A stretch of 20,728 nucleotides of DNA, taken from positions 1 through 20,728 of the forward strand of contig JBNKDD010000078.1 in NCBI GenBank assembly GCA_050288085.1, read 5' to 3'. A program made the position numbers and the translations under genes. Origin of the DNA: JBNKDD01 sp050288085. GTDB taxonomy: Bacteria; Chloroflexota; Anaerolineae; Aggregatilineales; UBA3940. The notes beneath the pieces are model-generated. The model searched no databases and was not told the origin of the DNA. It worked only from the letters and a program-made list of their open reading frames with translations. Shown in pieces: positions 14,015-20,728 of the stretch (the stretch's first letter is position 1; each line of letters starts with the position of its first letter).

Positions 14015-15052
14015 TTATCGTGCTATAACCCGGCGATCCAACCGGTTCAGCGACTCGCGAACCAGCTTAATTGTATTGCGGTAATCTCGCTTGTTGAGCA
14101 TTGCCGCCGGGCTGTGAATGTACCGACATGGCACCGAGATAGCCGCAGTGGGTACTCCCCCCCGCGACGTGTTGATCGCCCCGGCGTTGGTCCCACCGAT
14201 ACCAGGCTGTTTGAACTGGTAAGGGATGCCGAGTTCTTCGGCGGTGTCGGTGATCAACTTATTGAGGCGGCGATCAAAGATCACAGAGCGGTCAAGGATA
14301 CTGAGGGCCGGGCCTTTACCTAATTCGGTGGTAGGCGATTCGTCCTCTTCTTTGGGGAGATCGTCAGCGATTGTCCCCTCAAGCACAAATGCCACCTCTG
14401 GCTCAATGCGGTGAGCGGCAACTTTTGCTCCCCGCAGCCCGACCTCTTCCTGAACGGTGAATGTTCCCACCAGGTCAAACGGGAAGGGATCGCCTTGCAG
14501 CAGGTGAACCAACACAGCGCAGCCTACCCGGTCGTCAAAGGCTTTCCCCCGTACTACCGATCCCAAATCCATGAACGGCGTATCGAACCCTATTCGCGTG
14601 CCCAGTCTGGCCTTGCTGCGGGCCGAATCTTTGCTGTTCACGCCGATATCTACCGCCATCGAATCTAACTTGACCAGATTATTACGTCCGTTTCCATCCA
14701 ATAAGTGGATGGGCTTTGCGCCGATCACGCCGGGGATTCTCTTCGGCCCGACGACCGCACGCTTGCCAAGCAAAATCCGGTCATCCAACCCACCAATGGC
14801 AGCAACCTTGAGCATTCCCTCGCTGGTATGCCCGTTAACCATCAACCCAACTTCGTCCATGTGGGCATCGACCATCACCGTCATCCGGTCCTGGTTGTTT
14901 CCCGTGCCTTTTTTGATCGCCAGCACGTTGCCCATCACGTCGGTTTTGATCTCGTCCACGTGTGGTGTAATCAGGCCGAGGATCAGTTGGCGGACTTCTT
15001 CCTCCGCCCCGCTGATGCCCATTGCCTCAGAGAGTTGTCTCAGGATTTTCAT
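14015..15052 (-). CDS. M42-family metallo-aminopeptidase (first copy)
   Basis: 345 residues, normal family length. The dinuclear metal site is complete: H64 in DAHMDEVG, bridging D173 in KAFDDRVG, E203 with the general base E202 in VQEEVGLRGA, E225 in VLEGT, and H313 in RYIHSP. M42 enzymes (TET, glutamyl/deblocking aminopeptidases, FrvX) form large tetrahedral dodecamers in the cytoplasm and trim peptides released by proteases. No signal peptide is present. The often conserved GTDA reads GTNA (288-290). It is the fourth gene in the operon from 16950, 41 bases after the small membrane protein, and is about as long as the second M42 copy but clearly different in sequence. Confidence 0.93.
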   Translation of the reverse strand: MKILRQLSEAMGISGAEEEVRQLILGLITPHVDEIKTDVMGNVLAIKKGTGNNQDRMTVMVDAHMDEVGLMVNGHTSEGMLKVAAIGGLDDRILLGKRAVVGPKRIPGVIGAKPIHLLDGNGRNNLVKLDSMAVDIGVNSKDSARSKARLGTRIGFDTPFMDLGSVVRGKAFDDRVGCAVLVHLLQGDPFPFDLVGTFTVQEEVGLRGAKVAAHRIEPEVAFVLEGTIADDLPKEEDESPTTELGKGPALSILDRSVIFDRRLNKLITDTAEELGIPYQFKQPGIGGTNAGAINTSRGGVPTAAISVPCRYIHSPAAMLNKRDYRNTIKLVRESLNRLDRRVIAR

Positions 15053-15093
15053 AGCGTATTTCCGATATCGCCCCTAGCTCGGCCAAGTTCGGG

Positions 15094-15312
15094 TCATTGA
15101 TAATAAATTTCTTCTTCCTGCTCCTGCTGATCGCCGCGCATTTCCTTAAGCGTTGGTATGATGATGATTCCGACTACGACCAATATCAGCCCAACATACT
15201 GTACCGGGCTGTCGATTATCAGGAGCATTGCTAACCCAATGGCAACCAACCCCAGTCCGAATACCAGGGCCAATCGCCTGTTTGTGCCTAAGAAAGCATT
15301 AATCCTTCGCAT
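15094..15312 (-). CDS. Small two-helix membrane protein
   Basis: 72 residues. A basic start (MRRINAFLGTNRR) is followed by two hydrophobic helices (about 14-33 and 37-54) with a short DSPVQ turn, and an acidic cytoplasmic tail (QQEQEEEIYYQ). The arrangement suggests a hairpin with both ends inside. No family is recognised. It lies between the two M42 peptidase genes, 7 bases after one and 41 before the other, so it is almost certainly co-transcribed. AGGATAG about 12 bases upstream may be the Shine-Dalgarno. Confidence 0.72.
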   Translation of the reverse strand: MRRINAFLGTNRRLALVFGLGLVAIGLAMLLIIDSPVQYVGLILVVVGIIIIPTLKEMRGDQQEQEEEIYYQ

Positions 15313-15319
15313 GACAAGA

Positions 15320-16381
15320 CTATCCTATTAAATCCAAAGAGAGCTTTCCGAGCGTCTGATCATCCAGAGCGGTGATGAATTCTGCGATTAGCCGGGCTGT
15401 CCGCTCAATATCCTTGATCGATACGATCTCAACCGGGGTATGCATATTACGTAATGGAATGCCGATGATCGCCGTTGGAACCCCATCCCGGCTGACCTGT
15501 ACCGCCCAGGCTTCGGTTCCACTCGAACGTGGGGCCGGTTCTGGTATCAATGTGATGTCTATCACTTCGGCCAGTTCACTGATCATATCGAACAGCTTCG
15601 GGTGAGCGTTCGGGCCGATGACAATGGATAAACCCTCACCTAGCTTGAAGCCTTGATCCTCTTTAACACCATTGCCGGTTCCGAAGGTCACGTCGACCAC
15701 AATGGCAATATCCGGTTGGGTGCGCCATGCAATGGTTTCTCCACCGGCAAGGGTGACTTCTTCCTGCACGGTTGCTGCTACCAGCACATCCCAATAATGG
15801 CGGCGTGTCTGTAATTCGTGCAGCAGGGCCGTCATCGCCGTGACAGAAGCCCGGTTATCTAACGCCTTCCCGGTAACCAGGCCCTTGCCGAGCGAAGCAG
15901 CCGGTATATCAAAAGTAACCGGTGTACCGACCTTGACCAACTGTGATAGCTTCCGGGCGCTTAAGCCGGTATCAACAACCAGGTCTTCTAAATCCGGGTA
16001 TTCTTTCCGCGCCGAGGCGGGCAGCACATGTGGCGGGCGGCTTCCGATCAGTCCGGGGATCGGCTCCTCGCCATGAACAATCACCGGTTGGCTTAATAGG
16101 ATGCGGCGGTCAATGCCCCCAACATGGGTGACTCGTAGGAAGCTGTCCTCGATAGCCGTTACCATCAACCCGATCTCGTCCATGTGAGCCGTTACCAGGA
16201 TTTTCGGACGTGGTTCGGGGCCTTCACCATGAACTGTCGCCAGTAAATTGCCCAGCACATCGCTGCTCAGATCATCGGACAGGTCGTGCCACCTGTCTGT
16301 TAACAGATCGCGGATAGGCCGCTCATAGCCGGAGAGTCCCGGCGTTTGCGATAGTTCGATCAGGTGCTTTTCCAAATCCAT
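15320..16381 (-). CDS. M42-family metallo-aminopeptidase (second copy)
   Basis: 353 residues. The metal and catalytic residues are all present: H66 in TAHMDEIGL, D175 in KALDNRAS, base E207 and ligand E208 in VQEEVTLAGG, D230 in VVDVTFG, and H314 in NMHTPVE. The conserved SGTEAWA stands at 287-293. It should be an active cytoplasmic peptidase of the TET/FrvX type. Compared with the first copy, the segment after the catalytic pair reads TLAGG rather than GLRGA, and the fourth metal ligand is Asp rather than Glu, so the two probably differ in peptide preference. It begins 11 bases after the Thr/Pro-rich gene. Confidence 0.93.
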   Translation of the reverse strand: MDLEKHLIELSQTPGLSGYERPIRDLLTDRWHDLSDDLSSDVLGNLLATVHGEGPEPRPKILVTAHMDEIGLMVTAIEDSFLRVTHVGGIDRRILLSQPVIVHGEEPIPGLIGSRPPHVLPASARKEYPDLEDLVVDTGLSARKLSQLVKVGTPVTFDIPAASLGKGLVTGKALDNRASVTAMTALLHELQTRRHYWDVLVAATVQEEVTLAGGETIAWRTQPDIAIVVDVTFGTGNGVKEDQGFKLGEGLSIVIGPNAHPKLFDMISELAEVIDITLIPEPAPRSSGTEAWAVQVSRDGVPTAIIGIPLRNMHTPVEIVSIKDIERTARLIAEFITALDDQTLGKLSLDLIG

Positions 16382-16392
16382 GATTAGCCTGC

Positions 16393-16950
16393 CTAGCTGC
16401 CATCTCCGCCGTTACCGTCACCCCCATTGCCGTCGTCAACGCCGCCCCCCTCCTCCGTTTCGGTTGGGGTTTCGGTTGGGGTTTCGGTGGGTGTTGGAGT
16501 TGGGGTATAGGTTGCTGCCGTTGCTGTCAGGCTGATCGCGCCCTGGGTGTGCAATAGGTCGATAATATAGGTTCCCGTTATGTCAACGGTGGGCGTGATG
16601 GTCGGCGTGAAGGTTGGTGGCAGGGTTCCTGATGGCTCCATGGTGGGGGTCGGAGTGGGTGTATTGGTTGGCTGGGGCGGAATGAATTGAGTCGGTGTGG
16701 ATTGCAGCGTGACGGTTGGCCCACCAGGTGTTACAGTCAACGTGATGGTTGGAGTCTCGGTTGGCGTTCCTTCAACCGTTTCGGTGAGGGCCTCAGTAGC
16801 GGTTGCCGTCGCCCGGCCACTATCGCCGCTAAACCCCACGAGCACAATGATGCCGCACAGATAGCAGGGTAATGTGCCCAAGATAATCCAGATCAGGATT
16901 CGGTGTGTACGGCGTCGCTTATCTTGTTTAAGCTGAACCCTTCGACTCAT
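16393..16950 (-). CDS. Membrane-anchored Thr/Pro-rich protein
   Basis: 185 residues. A strongly basic cytoplasmic start (MSRRVQLKQDKRRRTHR) precedes one transmembrane helix (about 18-40). The rest is an extracellular low-complexity region of Thr, Pro and Glu (TPTPTPTMEP, TPTETPTETPTETE) interrupted by one more ordered stretch (DITGTYIIDLLHTQGAISL, about 123-141). It ends in a Gly/Asp/Asn-rich tail. No enzyme domain is visible; it may be a surface stalk or a heavily O-glycosylated linker protein. An AAGGGG Shine-Dalgarno lies seven bases before the ATG. It is the first gene of the operon driven by the strong promoter at 17006-17034. Confidence 0.75.
   Translation of the reverse strand: MSRRVQLKQDKRRRTHRILIWIILGTLPCYLCGIIVLVGFSGDSGRATATATEALTETVEGTPTETPTITLTVTPGGPTVTLQSTPTQFIPPQPTNTPTPTPTMEPSGTLPPTFTPTITPTVDITGTYIIDLLHTQGAISLTATAATYTPTPTPTETPTETPTETEEGGGVDDGNGGDGNGGDGS
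16458..16493. repeat. 12-base tandem repeat inside the Thr/Pro-rich gene
   Basis: TTTCGGTTGGGG is present about three times in tandem (16458-16469, 16470-16481, then a diverged copy to 16493), encoding the repeated TPTE unit. Copy number is likely to vary by slippage without breaking the frame. Confidence 0.7.
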
Positions 16951-17005
16951 GCAGTAGCCCCTTTGAATGCAAACAGGTTAATTCCTGCCAATGGTGTCCT
17001 GCGAC

Positions 17006-17034
17006 AGTCTAGCACGGTGGTAAGTGTGTGTCAA
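17006..17034 (-). promoter_or_regulatory. Strong promoter of the M42 peptidase operon
   Basis: On the minus strand, a perfect -35 TTGACA (17034-17029), a 17-bp spacer and -10 TAGACT (17011-17006, 4/6) preceded by TGC, an extended -10. The predicted start is near 16999, giving a leader of about 49 bases before the ATG at 16950. Confidence 0.75.
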
Positions 17035-17143
17035 TCGATAGTCGTTGGGCGGCCTTCAAGTAAGCACCCCTCACCCATCGGGCGGCAGGCGATTCGCCGA
17101 TATCACTATTGTGTTACATTTTGTTGCGTAGGCTTTCTGGTGG

Positions 17144-17172
17144 TTTGCATGGTGTCTTCCCACAGGTATAAT
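17144..17172 (+). promoter_or_regulatory. Promoter of the dnaG-rpoD operon
   Basis: TTTGCA (17144-17149, 4/6), a 17-bp spacer and a consensus TATAAT (17167-17172). The predicted start is at about 17179, giving a leader of about 63 bases. A CAGCG/CGCTG mini-hairpin (17200-17212) lies inside the leader. The 291-base gap 16951-17241 holds this promoter and the divergent one, and no gene. Confidence 0.6.
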
Positions 17173-17241
17173 CAATTTGGGTCGTATTGTCGTGCGCAAC
17201 AGCGCTGCGCTGAATGGTCCCTGTACAGGTAGTTGTGTGGT

Positions 17242-19359
17242 ATGAGCGTTACAGACGAGATCAAGGCTCGGATTGATATCATCGATCTGATTCAACAGTC
17301 TGTCCCCCTTAAAAAGGCCGGGCGGAACTATAAGGGCCTGTGTCCCTTTCACGATGAAAAGACCCCCTCCTTTACCGTCTTTCCAGATACCCAGCGTTAC
17401 CGCTGCTTTGGTTGTGGGCGAGGTGGGGATATCTTCAACTTCGTCATGGAGAAAGAGGGGTGGGACTTCGTCGATGCCCTGCGTGAACTGGCAGCGGTCG
17501 CCGGGGTCGAACTGCAAACACAGACGCCCCAGCAGGCCGAAGCACGCGAAGTCAAAGATCGATTGAAGGCGCTGCTGGCAGATGCAGCCCTTTTCTTTCA
17601 CAGCCAGCTATTAGACAATCCCAACGCCGCCGGAGTGCGCGACTATGCGGAAAAGCGCGGTCTGAGCTTCGACATCATTAAGAAATTCCAGATTGGCTAT
17701 GCTCCGCATAGCTGGGATGCGACCGCCAACTATCTTATGAATCTTGGCTATGAGTGGCAGGAGATCGTTGACGCAGGGATGCTGGTAGTACGTGAGGAGG
17801 AAGATCGTTCCTACGACCGCTTCCGCGACCGGCTGATGATCCCGATCCGCGATTTGCGTGGAAATGTGGTCGGGTTCGGAGCGCGGGCGCTGTCACCAGA
17901 TGCACATCCTAAGTACCTGAATTCGCCACAAAGCGCCATCTTTGATAAGAGTAAGCTGCTTTTCGGACTGTCAGATGCCCGGCGCAGCATTCGCGAGAGC
18001 GAGACGGCAGTGATCGTCGAAGGGTACATGGATGTGATCCAGGCGCATCAGGCCGGGTTTGAGAATGTGGTGGCTCAGATGGGAACCGCCCTCGCCGAGA
18101 CTCAACTCCGCATGTTGGCCCGTTATGCCAGCCGCCTGACCCTGGCCCTTGACCCCGACGCTGCCGGACAGATGGCAACCGACCGAGGTCGACAGGTGAT
18201 TGAGCGGGTTTCTAAGGCCTCCGCCGAGCAGGTTACTGAGGAAGGTATCTGGGAGTTGGGTGGTCTGGATACCGCCGAACGCGAATATCGAGCCAAGCTG
18301 ACCACCGAGTTTGATGCTCATGGAATGCTGCGTTATGAAAGCCGACTGGGATTTGATATCCGTGTCGCGATCTTGCCGGAGGGATATGATCCCGATGACC
18401 TGATCCGCCATTCACCGGCAGCCTGGGCAGAGTTAATCGAGAACGCCCTGCCAATTGTCGAATATGTGATCCAGAACATGACGGCAGGCCAGAACCTCGA
18501 CGATCCAAAAGTCAAGTCACGGGTGGCAAAAGAGATTATCCCGATGATCAATGACATTGCCGATCCGGTGGAACGCAGTTATTATCGTCAGAAATTGGCC
18601 CTGCTGCTGCGCATTGATGAACGAGCCTTATTTGCCGATCAGCCCAAATCAACGCAAAATCAGCAGGCGAGAAGCCAGCCTGCACCACCACCACCCATTG
18701 AGCAGATCATCCAGCCCGAACAGCCAACCCGGTCATTGGAAGCTTTTTGCCTGGCAGCCTTAATTCACTATCAGGGCTTGATTTACCAGGTCAACCGGGT
18801 GCTGGCAAAGGCGCTTGATCCGGCAACCTTGTATCAGGCTGTGTCGGAACGGTTCGAGGTGTCGGAATGGCCGGTATTTGATAGTTTATTGAGCCGGTTA
18901 GTTCCTGCTGATTTCCAACACCCGGAGCACCGGGTTATCTTTGAAATCTGGCAAACGGCACACGAACAAGATGAGGTTGATGAACTGGATTTCCTGTATG
19001 GGAATCTGGATAGTACCAGCCGTCAACAAGTAGACGAATGGGTGTCGAGGCCAATTTATGCTATTCAACGCGGAGTCGCACCGCCAGCCGCCAGCCTTTC
19101 GTCTCAACAGGTACAGGATGAAGTTATCCGGGGCGTGCTAGACTTACGTAGTAAACATATAAAGGAGCAGTTCCAGGAGTTGACACATCTTATGCGGAGT
19201 ATGGACAATGGTGGGGATGGCGTAGCGGCCACTGAATATGGGGCAACCAGCCTGGTCTTGATGGCAGCCCTGGCACGTGTTGAGAAGGCTCGCCACCGTT
19301 ACACAGCATCGGGCCGACGGGCAGCGGCAGCCCGCACCGGTTTCCCGCGCATTCAATGA
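17242..19359 (+). CDS. dnaG: DNA primase DnaG
   Basis: 705 residues from the ATG at 17242. An in-frame TTG at 17233 is also open, but AGGTAG (17227-17232) fits the ATG better. It makes RNA primers for the replication fork. The zinc-binding CHC2 domain has C34, H37, C55 and C58. The RNA-polymerase-like core contains YLNSPQS and FGARAL motifs. The Toprim domain has VEGYMD (259-264) and LALDPDAAG with D304 and D306, then LPEGYDPDD (378-386). About 45 residues (roughly 324-370) are inserted between the DPD motif and LPEGYDPDD, where most primases have only a short stretch. After a Gln/Pro linker (about 470-495), residues 495-640 form the helical DnaB-binding region, and a basic tail follows. Length exceeds the usual 600 or so. 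Overlaps rpoD by ATGA. Confidence 0.96.
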   Translation: MSVTDEIKARIDIIDLIQQSVPLKKAGRNYKGLCPFHDEKTPSFTVFPDTQRYRCFGCGRGGDIFNFVMEKEGWDFVDALRELAAVAGVELQTQTPQQAEAREVKDRLKALLADAALFFHSQLLDNPNAAGVRDYAEKRGLSFDIIKKFQIGYAPHSWDATANYLMNLGYEWQEIVDAGMLVVREEEDRSYDRFRDRLMIPIRDLRGNVVGFGARALSPDAHPKYLNSPQSAIFDKSKLLFGLSDARRSIRESETAVIVEGYMDVIQAHQAGFENVVAQMGTALAETQLRMLARYASRLTLALDPDAAGQMATDRGRQVIERVSKASAEQVTEEGIWELGGLDTAEREYRAKLTTEFDAHGMLRYESRLGFDIRVAILPEGYDPDDLIRHSPAAWAELIENALPIVEYVIQNMTAGQNLDDPKVKSRVAKEIIPMINDIADPVERSYYRQKLALLLRIDERALFADQPKSTQNQQARSQPAPPPPIEQIIQPEQPTRSLEAFCLAALIHYQGLIYQVNRVLAKALDPATLYQAVSERFEVSEWPVFDSLLSRLVPADFQHPEHRVIFEIWQTAHEQDEVDELDFLYGNLDSTSRQQVDEWVSRPIYAIQRGVAPPAASLSSQQVQDEVIRGVLDLRSKHIKEQFQELTHLMRSMDNGGDGVAATEYGATSLVLMAALARVEKARHRYTASGRRAAAARTGFPRIQ

Positions 19360-20728
19360 GTTTTCATGATGAGGCAGACGTGGAATTGACAGACGATCAT
19401 CTGGACGAGCACGACGACGAAGACATGGCTGCGCCTGAAACGCGAGTACGGGATTCCGAATTATCTAATGACCCGGTCAGGATGTACCTGAAGGACATTG
19501 GACAGGTTCCCCTGCTGAAGGCTGATCAGGAAATTTGGCTTGCAGCTCAAATGAAGGCTGGCAAAACCCTCGAAAAGTTGGAGGAACGGCAGCCGGTTAA
19601 GCATGATGGGAGCGTGAATTATGCGTTTATTGAGGAGTTGTTTGTCCGTTTAACCGAAGCCTGGGATGATGTTCTGACTCTGGCAGCAAACTTTGGAGTC
19701 GATCTGCCTGATTTTGGCAGAATCACTGAGGAGGCTCAACGCCTTCAAAATGGATGGAAGGATCAGCCACCTTCCTATTTGCACCAATATCTTGGGCTGC
19801 GGGAATGGGGTCGCGATGAAGAATGGGGACAACTAGCCCGGCGGCTGTTTACGGTCTTCGAAGCGGTTTACGTGCTTGCTCCCTCTCTTCAGGACCAGCT
19901 GCTCGAATACTATCAGCAGCACCACGCTCTCCCTGACGACGCCCTGTTTGCGGAGTGGTTGCAAGAAGTCAAGCCGGATGCGCTTGAAGCATCTATTCAA
20001 GCTGCCAATGTCCGTTCATCGGAGGCAGCCCAGGCACTCACCCAGGCCAATCTACGACTGGTGGTCAGTGTCGCCAAGAAGTATATGGGGCGCGGGATCG
20101 GATTCCTCGACCTGATCCAGGAGGGGAATATCGGCCTGCTGCGGGCAGTCGAGAAATACGACCACACCAAGGGCTATAAGTTCAGCACTTATGCCACCTG
20201 GTGGATACGGCAGGCGATCAGCCGGGCGATTGCCGACCAATCCCGCACGATCCGTATCCCCGTTCACATGGTTGAGACGATCAACCGCCTGATGCGGATT
20301 GAGCGCCGTCTGACCCAGGAGTTAGGCCGCGAACCGACGATTGAGGAAATCTCACTCGAAATGGACATCCTCGAACCGGAAGACGCTGCTGCCATCAAAC
20401 AGACCAGGGAGCAAGGCGAACGGTTGGATCACAACCTGTATCGCAAACTCCGGCGGGCAGCGGCACGGGTGCGGCGGATTATCCGCATCTCGCAAGACCC
20501 GATGTCGTTGGATATGCCGGTTGGCCGGGAAGATTCGAGTTTGCTGGGCGACTTTATCGAGGACGACAAGGTGCTTGGCCCAGTTGAGAAAGCCGACCAC
20601 CAACTGCTCAAGGAGCAGGTTCGGAACGTATTAGGGCTGCTCAACCCCCGCGAACGCGAAGTTTTGGAGATGCGCTTCGGCCTGAACGATGGGCAGGATC
20701 ACACGCTGGAGGAGGTCGGCCAGCACTT
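19356..20728 (+). CDS. rpoD: Primary sigma factor RpoD (partial, runs off the window)
   Basis: 457 codons are visible with no stop; the gene continues beyond position 20728. An acidic start (residues 1-25) is followed by region 1.2 (SNDPVRMYLKDIGQVPLL, 37-54). A non-conserved stretch of about 150 residues (about 75-225) follows. Region 2 begins with ANLRLVVSVAKKYMGRG and contains FSTYATWWIRQAISRAIADQ, the -10 recognition and melting region. Region 3 follows from about 300. Between EISLEMDI and SQDPMSLDMPVG there are roughly 28 more residues than usual, rich in Arg (YRKLRRAAARVRR). Region 4 starts at about 420 and its helix-turn-helix for -35 recognition is cut by the window end. It directs RNA polymerase to housekeeping promoters such as those listed here. 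The start overlaps the dnaG stop, so the two are translationally coupled. Confidence 0.95.
   Translation, partial: MSFHDEADVELTDDHLDEHDDEDMAAPETRVRDSELSNDPVRMYLKDIGQVPLLKADQEIWLAAQMKAGKTLEKLEERQPVKHDGSVNYAFIEELFVRLTEAWDDVLTLAANFGVDLPDFGRITEEAQRLQNGWKDQPPSYLHQYLGLREWGRDEEWGQLARRLFTVFEAVYVLAPSLQDQLLEYYQQHHALPDDALFAEWLQEVKPDALEASIQAANVRSSEAAQALTQANLRLVVSVAKKYMGRGIGFLDLIQEGNIGLLRAVEKYDHTKGYKFSTYATWWIRQAISRAIADQSRTIRIPVHMVETINRLMRIERRLTQELGREPTIEEISLEMDILEPEDAAAIKQTREQGERLDHNLYRKLRRAAARVRRIIRISQDPMSLDMPVGREDSSLLGDFIEDDKVLGPVEKADHQLLKEQVRNVLGLLNPREREVLEMRFGLNDGQDHTLEEVGQH

Noticed and set aside
17220..17229. 10-bp palindrome CCTGTACAGG just before dnaG
   Set aside because: Palindromes of this length are expected by chance many times in 20 kb; it shares only the GTAC core with the ssb half-sites.
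16903..17232. Plus-strand frame of 109 codons before dnaG
   Set aside because: Spans the divergent promoters and the start of a real minus-strand gene; no motif.
1..20728. tRNA, rRNA, CRISPR array, prophage or insertion-sequence genes
   Set aside because: No cloverleaf-like arms with TTCGANTC, no spaced direct repeats, and no transposase, integrase or phage structural motifs were seen on reading both strands.

Overview
The window (about 20.7 kb, moderate-to-high GC) is chromosomal housekeeping DNA, most likely from a Chloroflexota bacterium (Anaerolineae-like). This is inferred from several features together: extracellular proteins with Thr/Pro-rich linkers of the TPTPTPT type, a membrane GT-C protein with tandem C-terminal beta domains, a stand-alone translin-family protein, and a primary sigma factor and primase that carry extra segments. 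I see no phage, insertion-sequence gene, CRISPR array, rRNA or tRNA.

Layout. Positions 1-529 hold no gene I can support. A minus-strand SH3-domain surface protein (530-1324) diverges from tilS (1403-2857); both appear to be transcribed from promoters that give nearly leaderless mRNAs. A compact plus-strand operon follows (2944-8348): a membrane protein with a PH-like domain, a GT-C glycosyltransferase-like protein, YajC, a SpoIIE/PP2C phosphatase, an RCK (TrkA-type) membrane protein and a P-loop protein. Next comes ssb with a translin-family gene (8498-9565), under its own promoter with a candidate operator, and closed by a strong intrinsic terminator.

From 9641 to 16950 everything is on the minus strand: a small membrane protein, a DUF1028-TPR protein, a methyltransferase, a beta-propeller lipoprotein, an RdgB/HAM1-like pyrophosphatase, two M42 aminopeptidases flanking a 72-residue membrane protein, and a Thr/Pro-rich anchored protein. 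The last five of these form an operon driven by a very good promoter at 17006-17034. A 17-bp inverted-repeat element resembling a REP/MITE unit lies between the pyrophosphatase and the lipoprotein.

At the right end, on the plus strand, lies the dnaG-rpoD part of the macromolecular synthesis operon (17242-20728). rpoD overlaps dnaG by four bases and runs off the window.

I found no clear new defence or mobile system. The observations most worth following are the ssb-translin pair with its putative operator, the RCK protein without a potassium selectivity filter, the leaderless divergent promoters, the palindromic repeat, and the extra segments in DnaG and RpoD.
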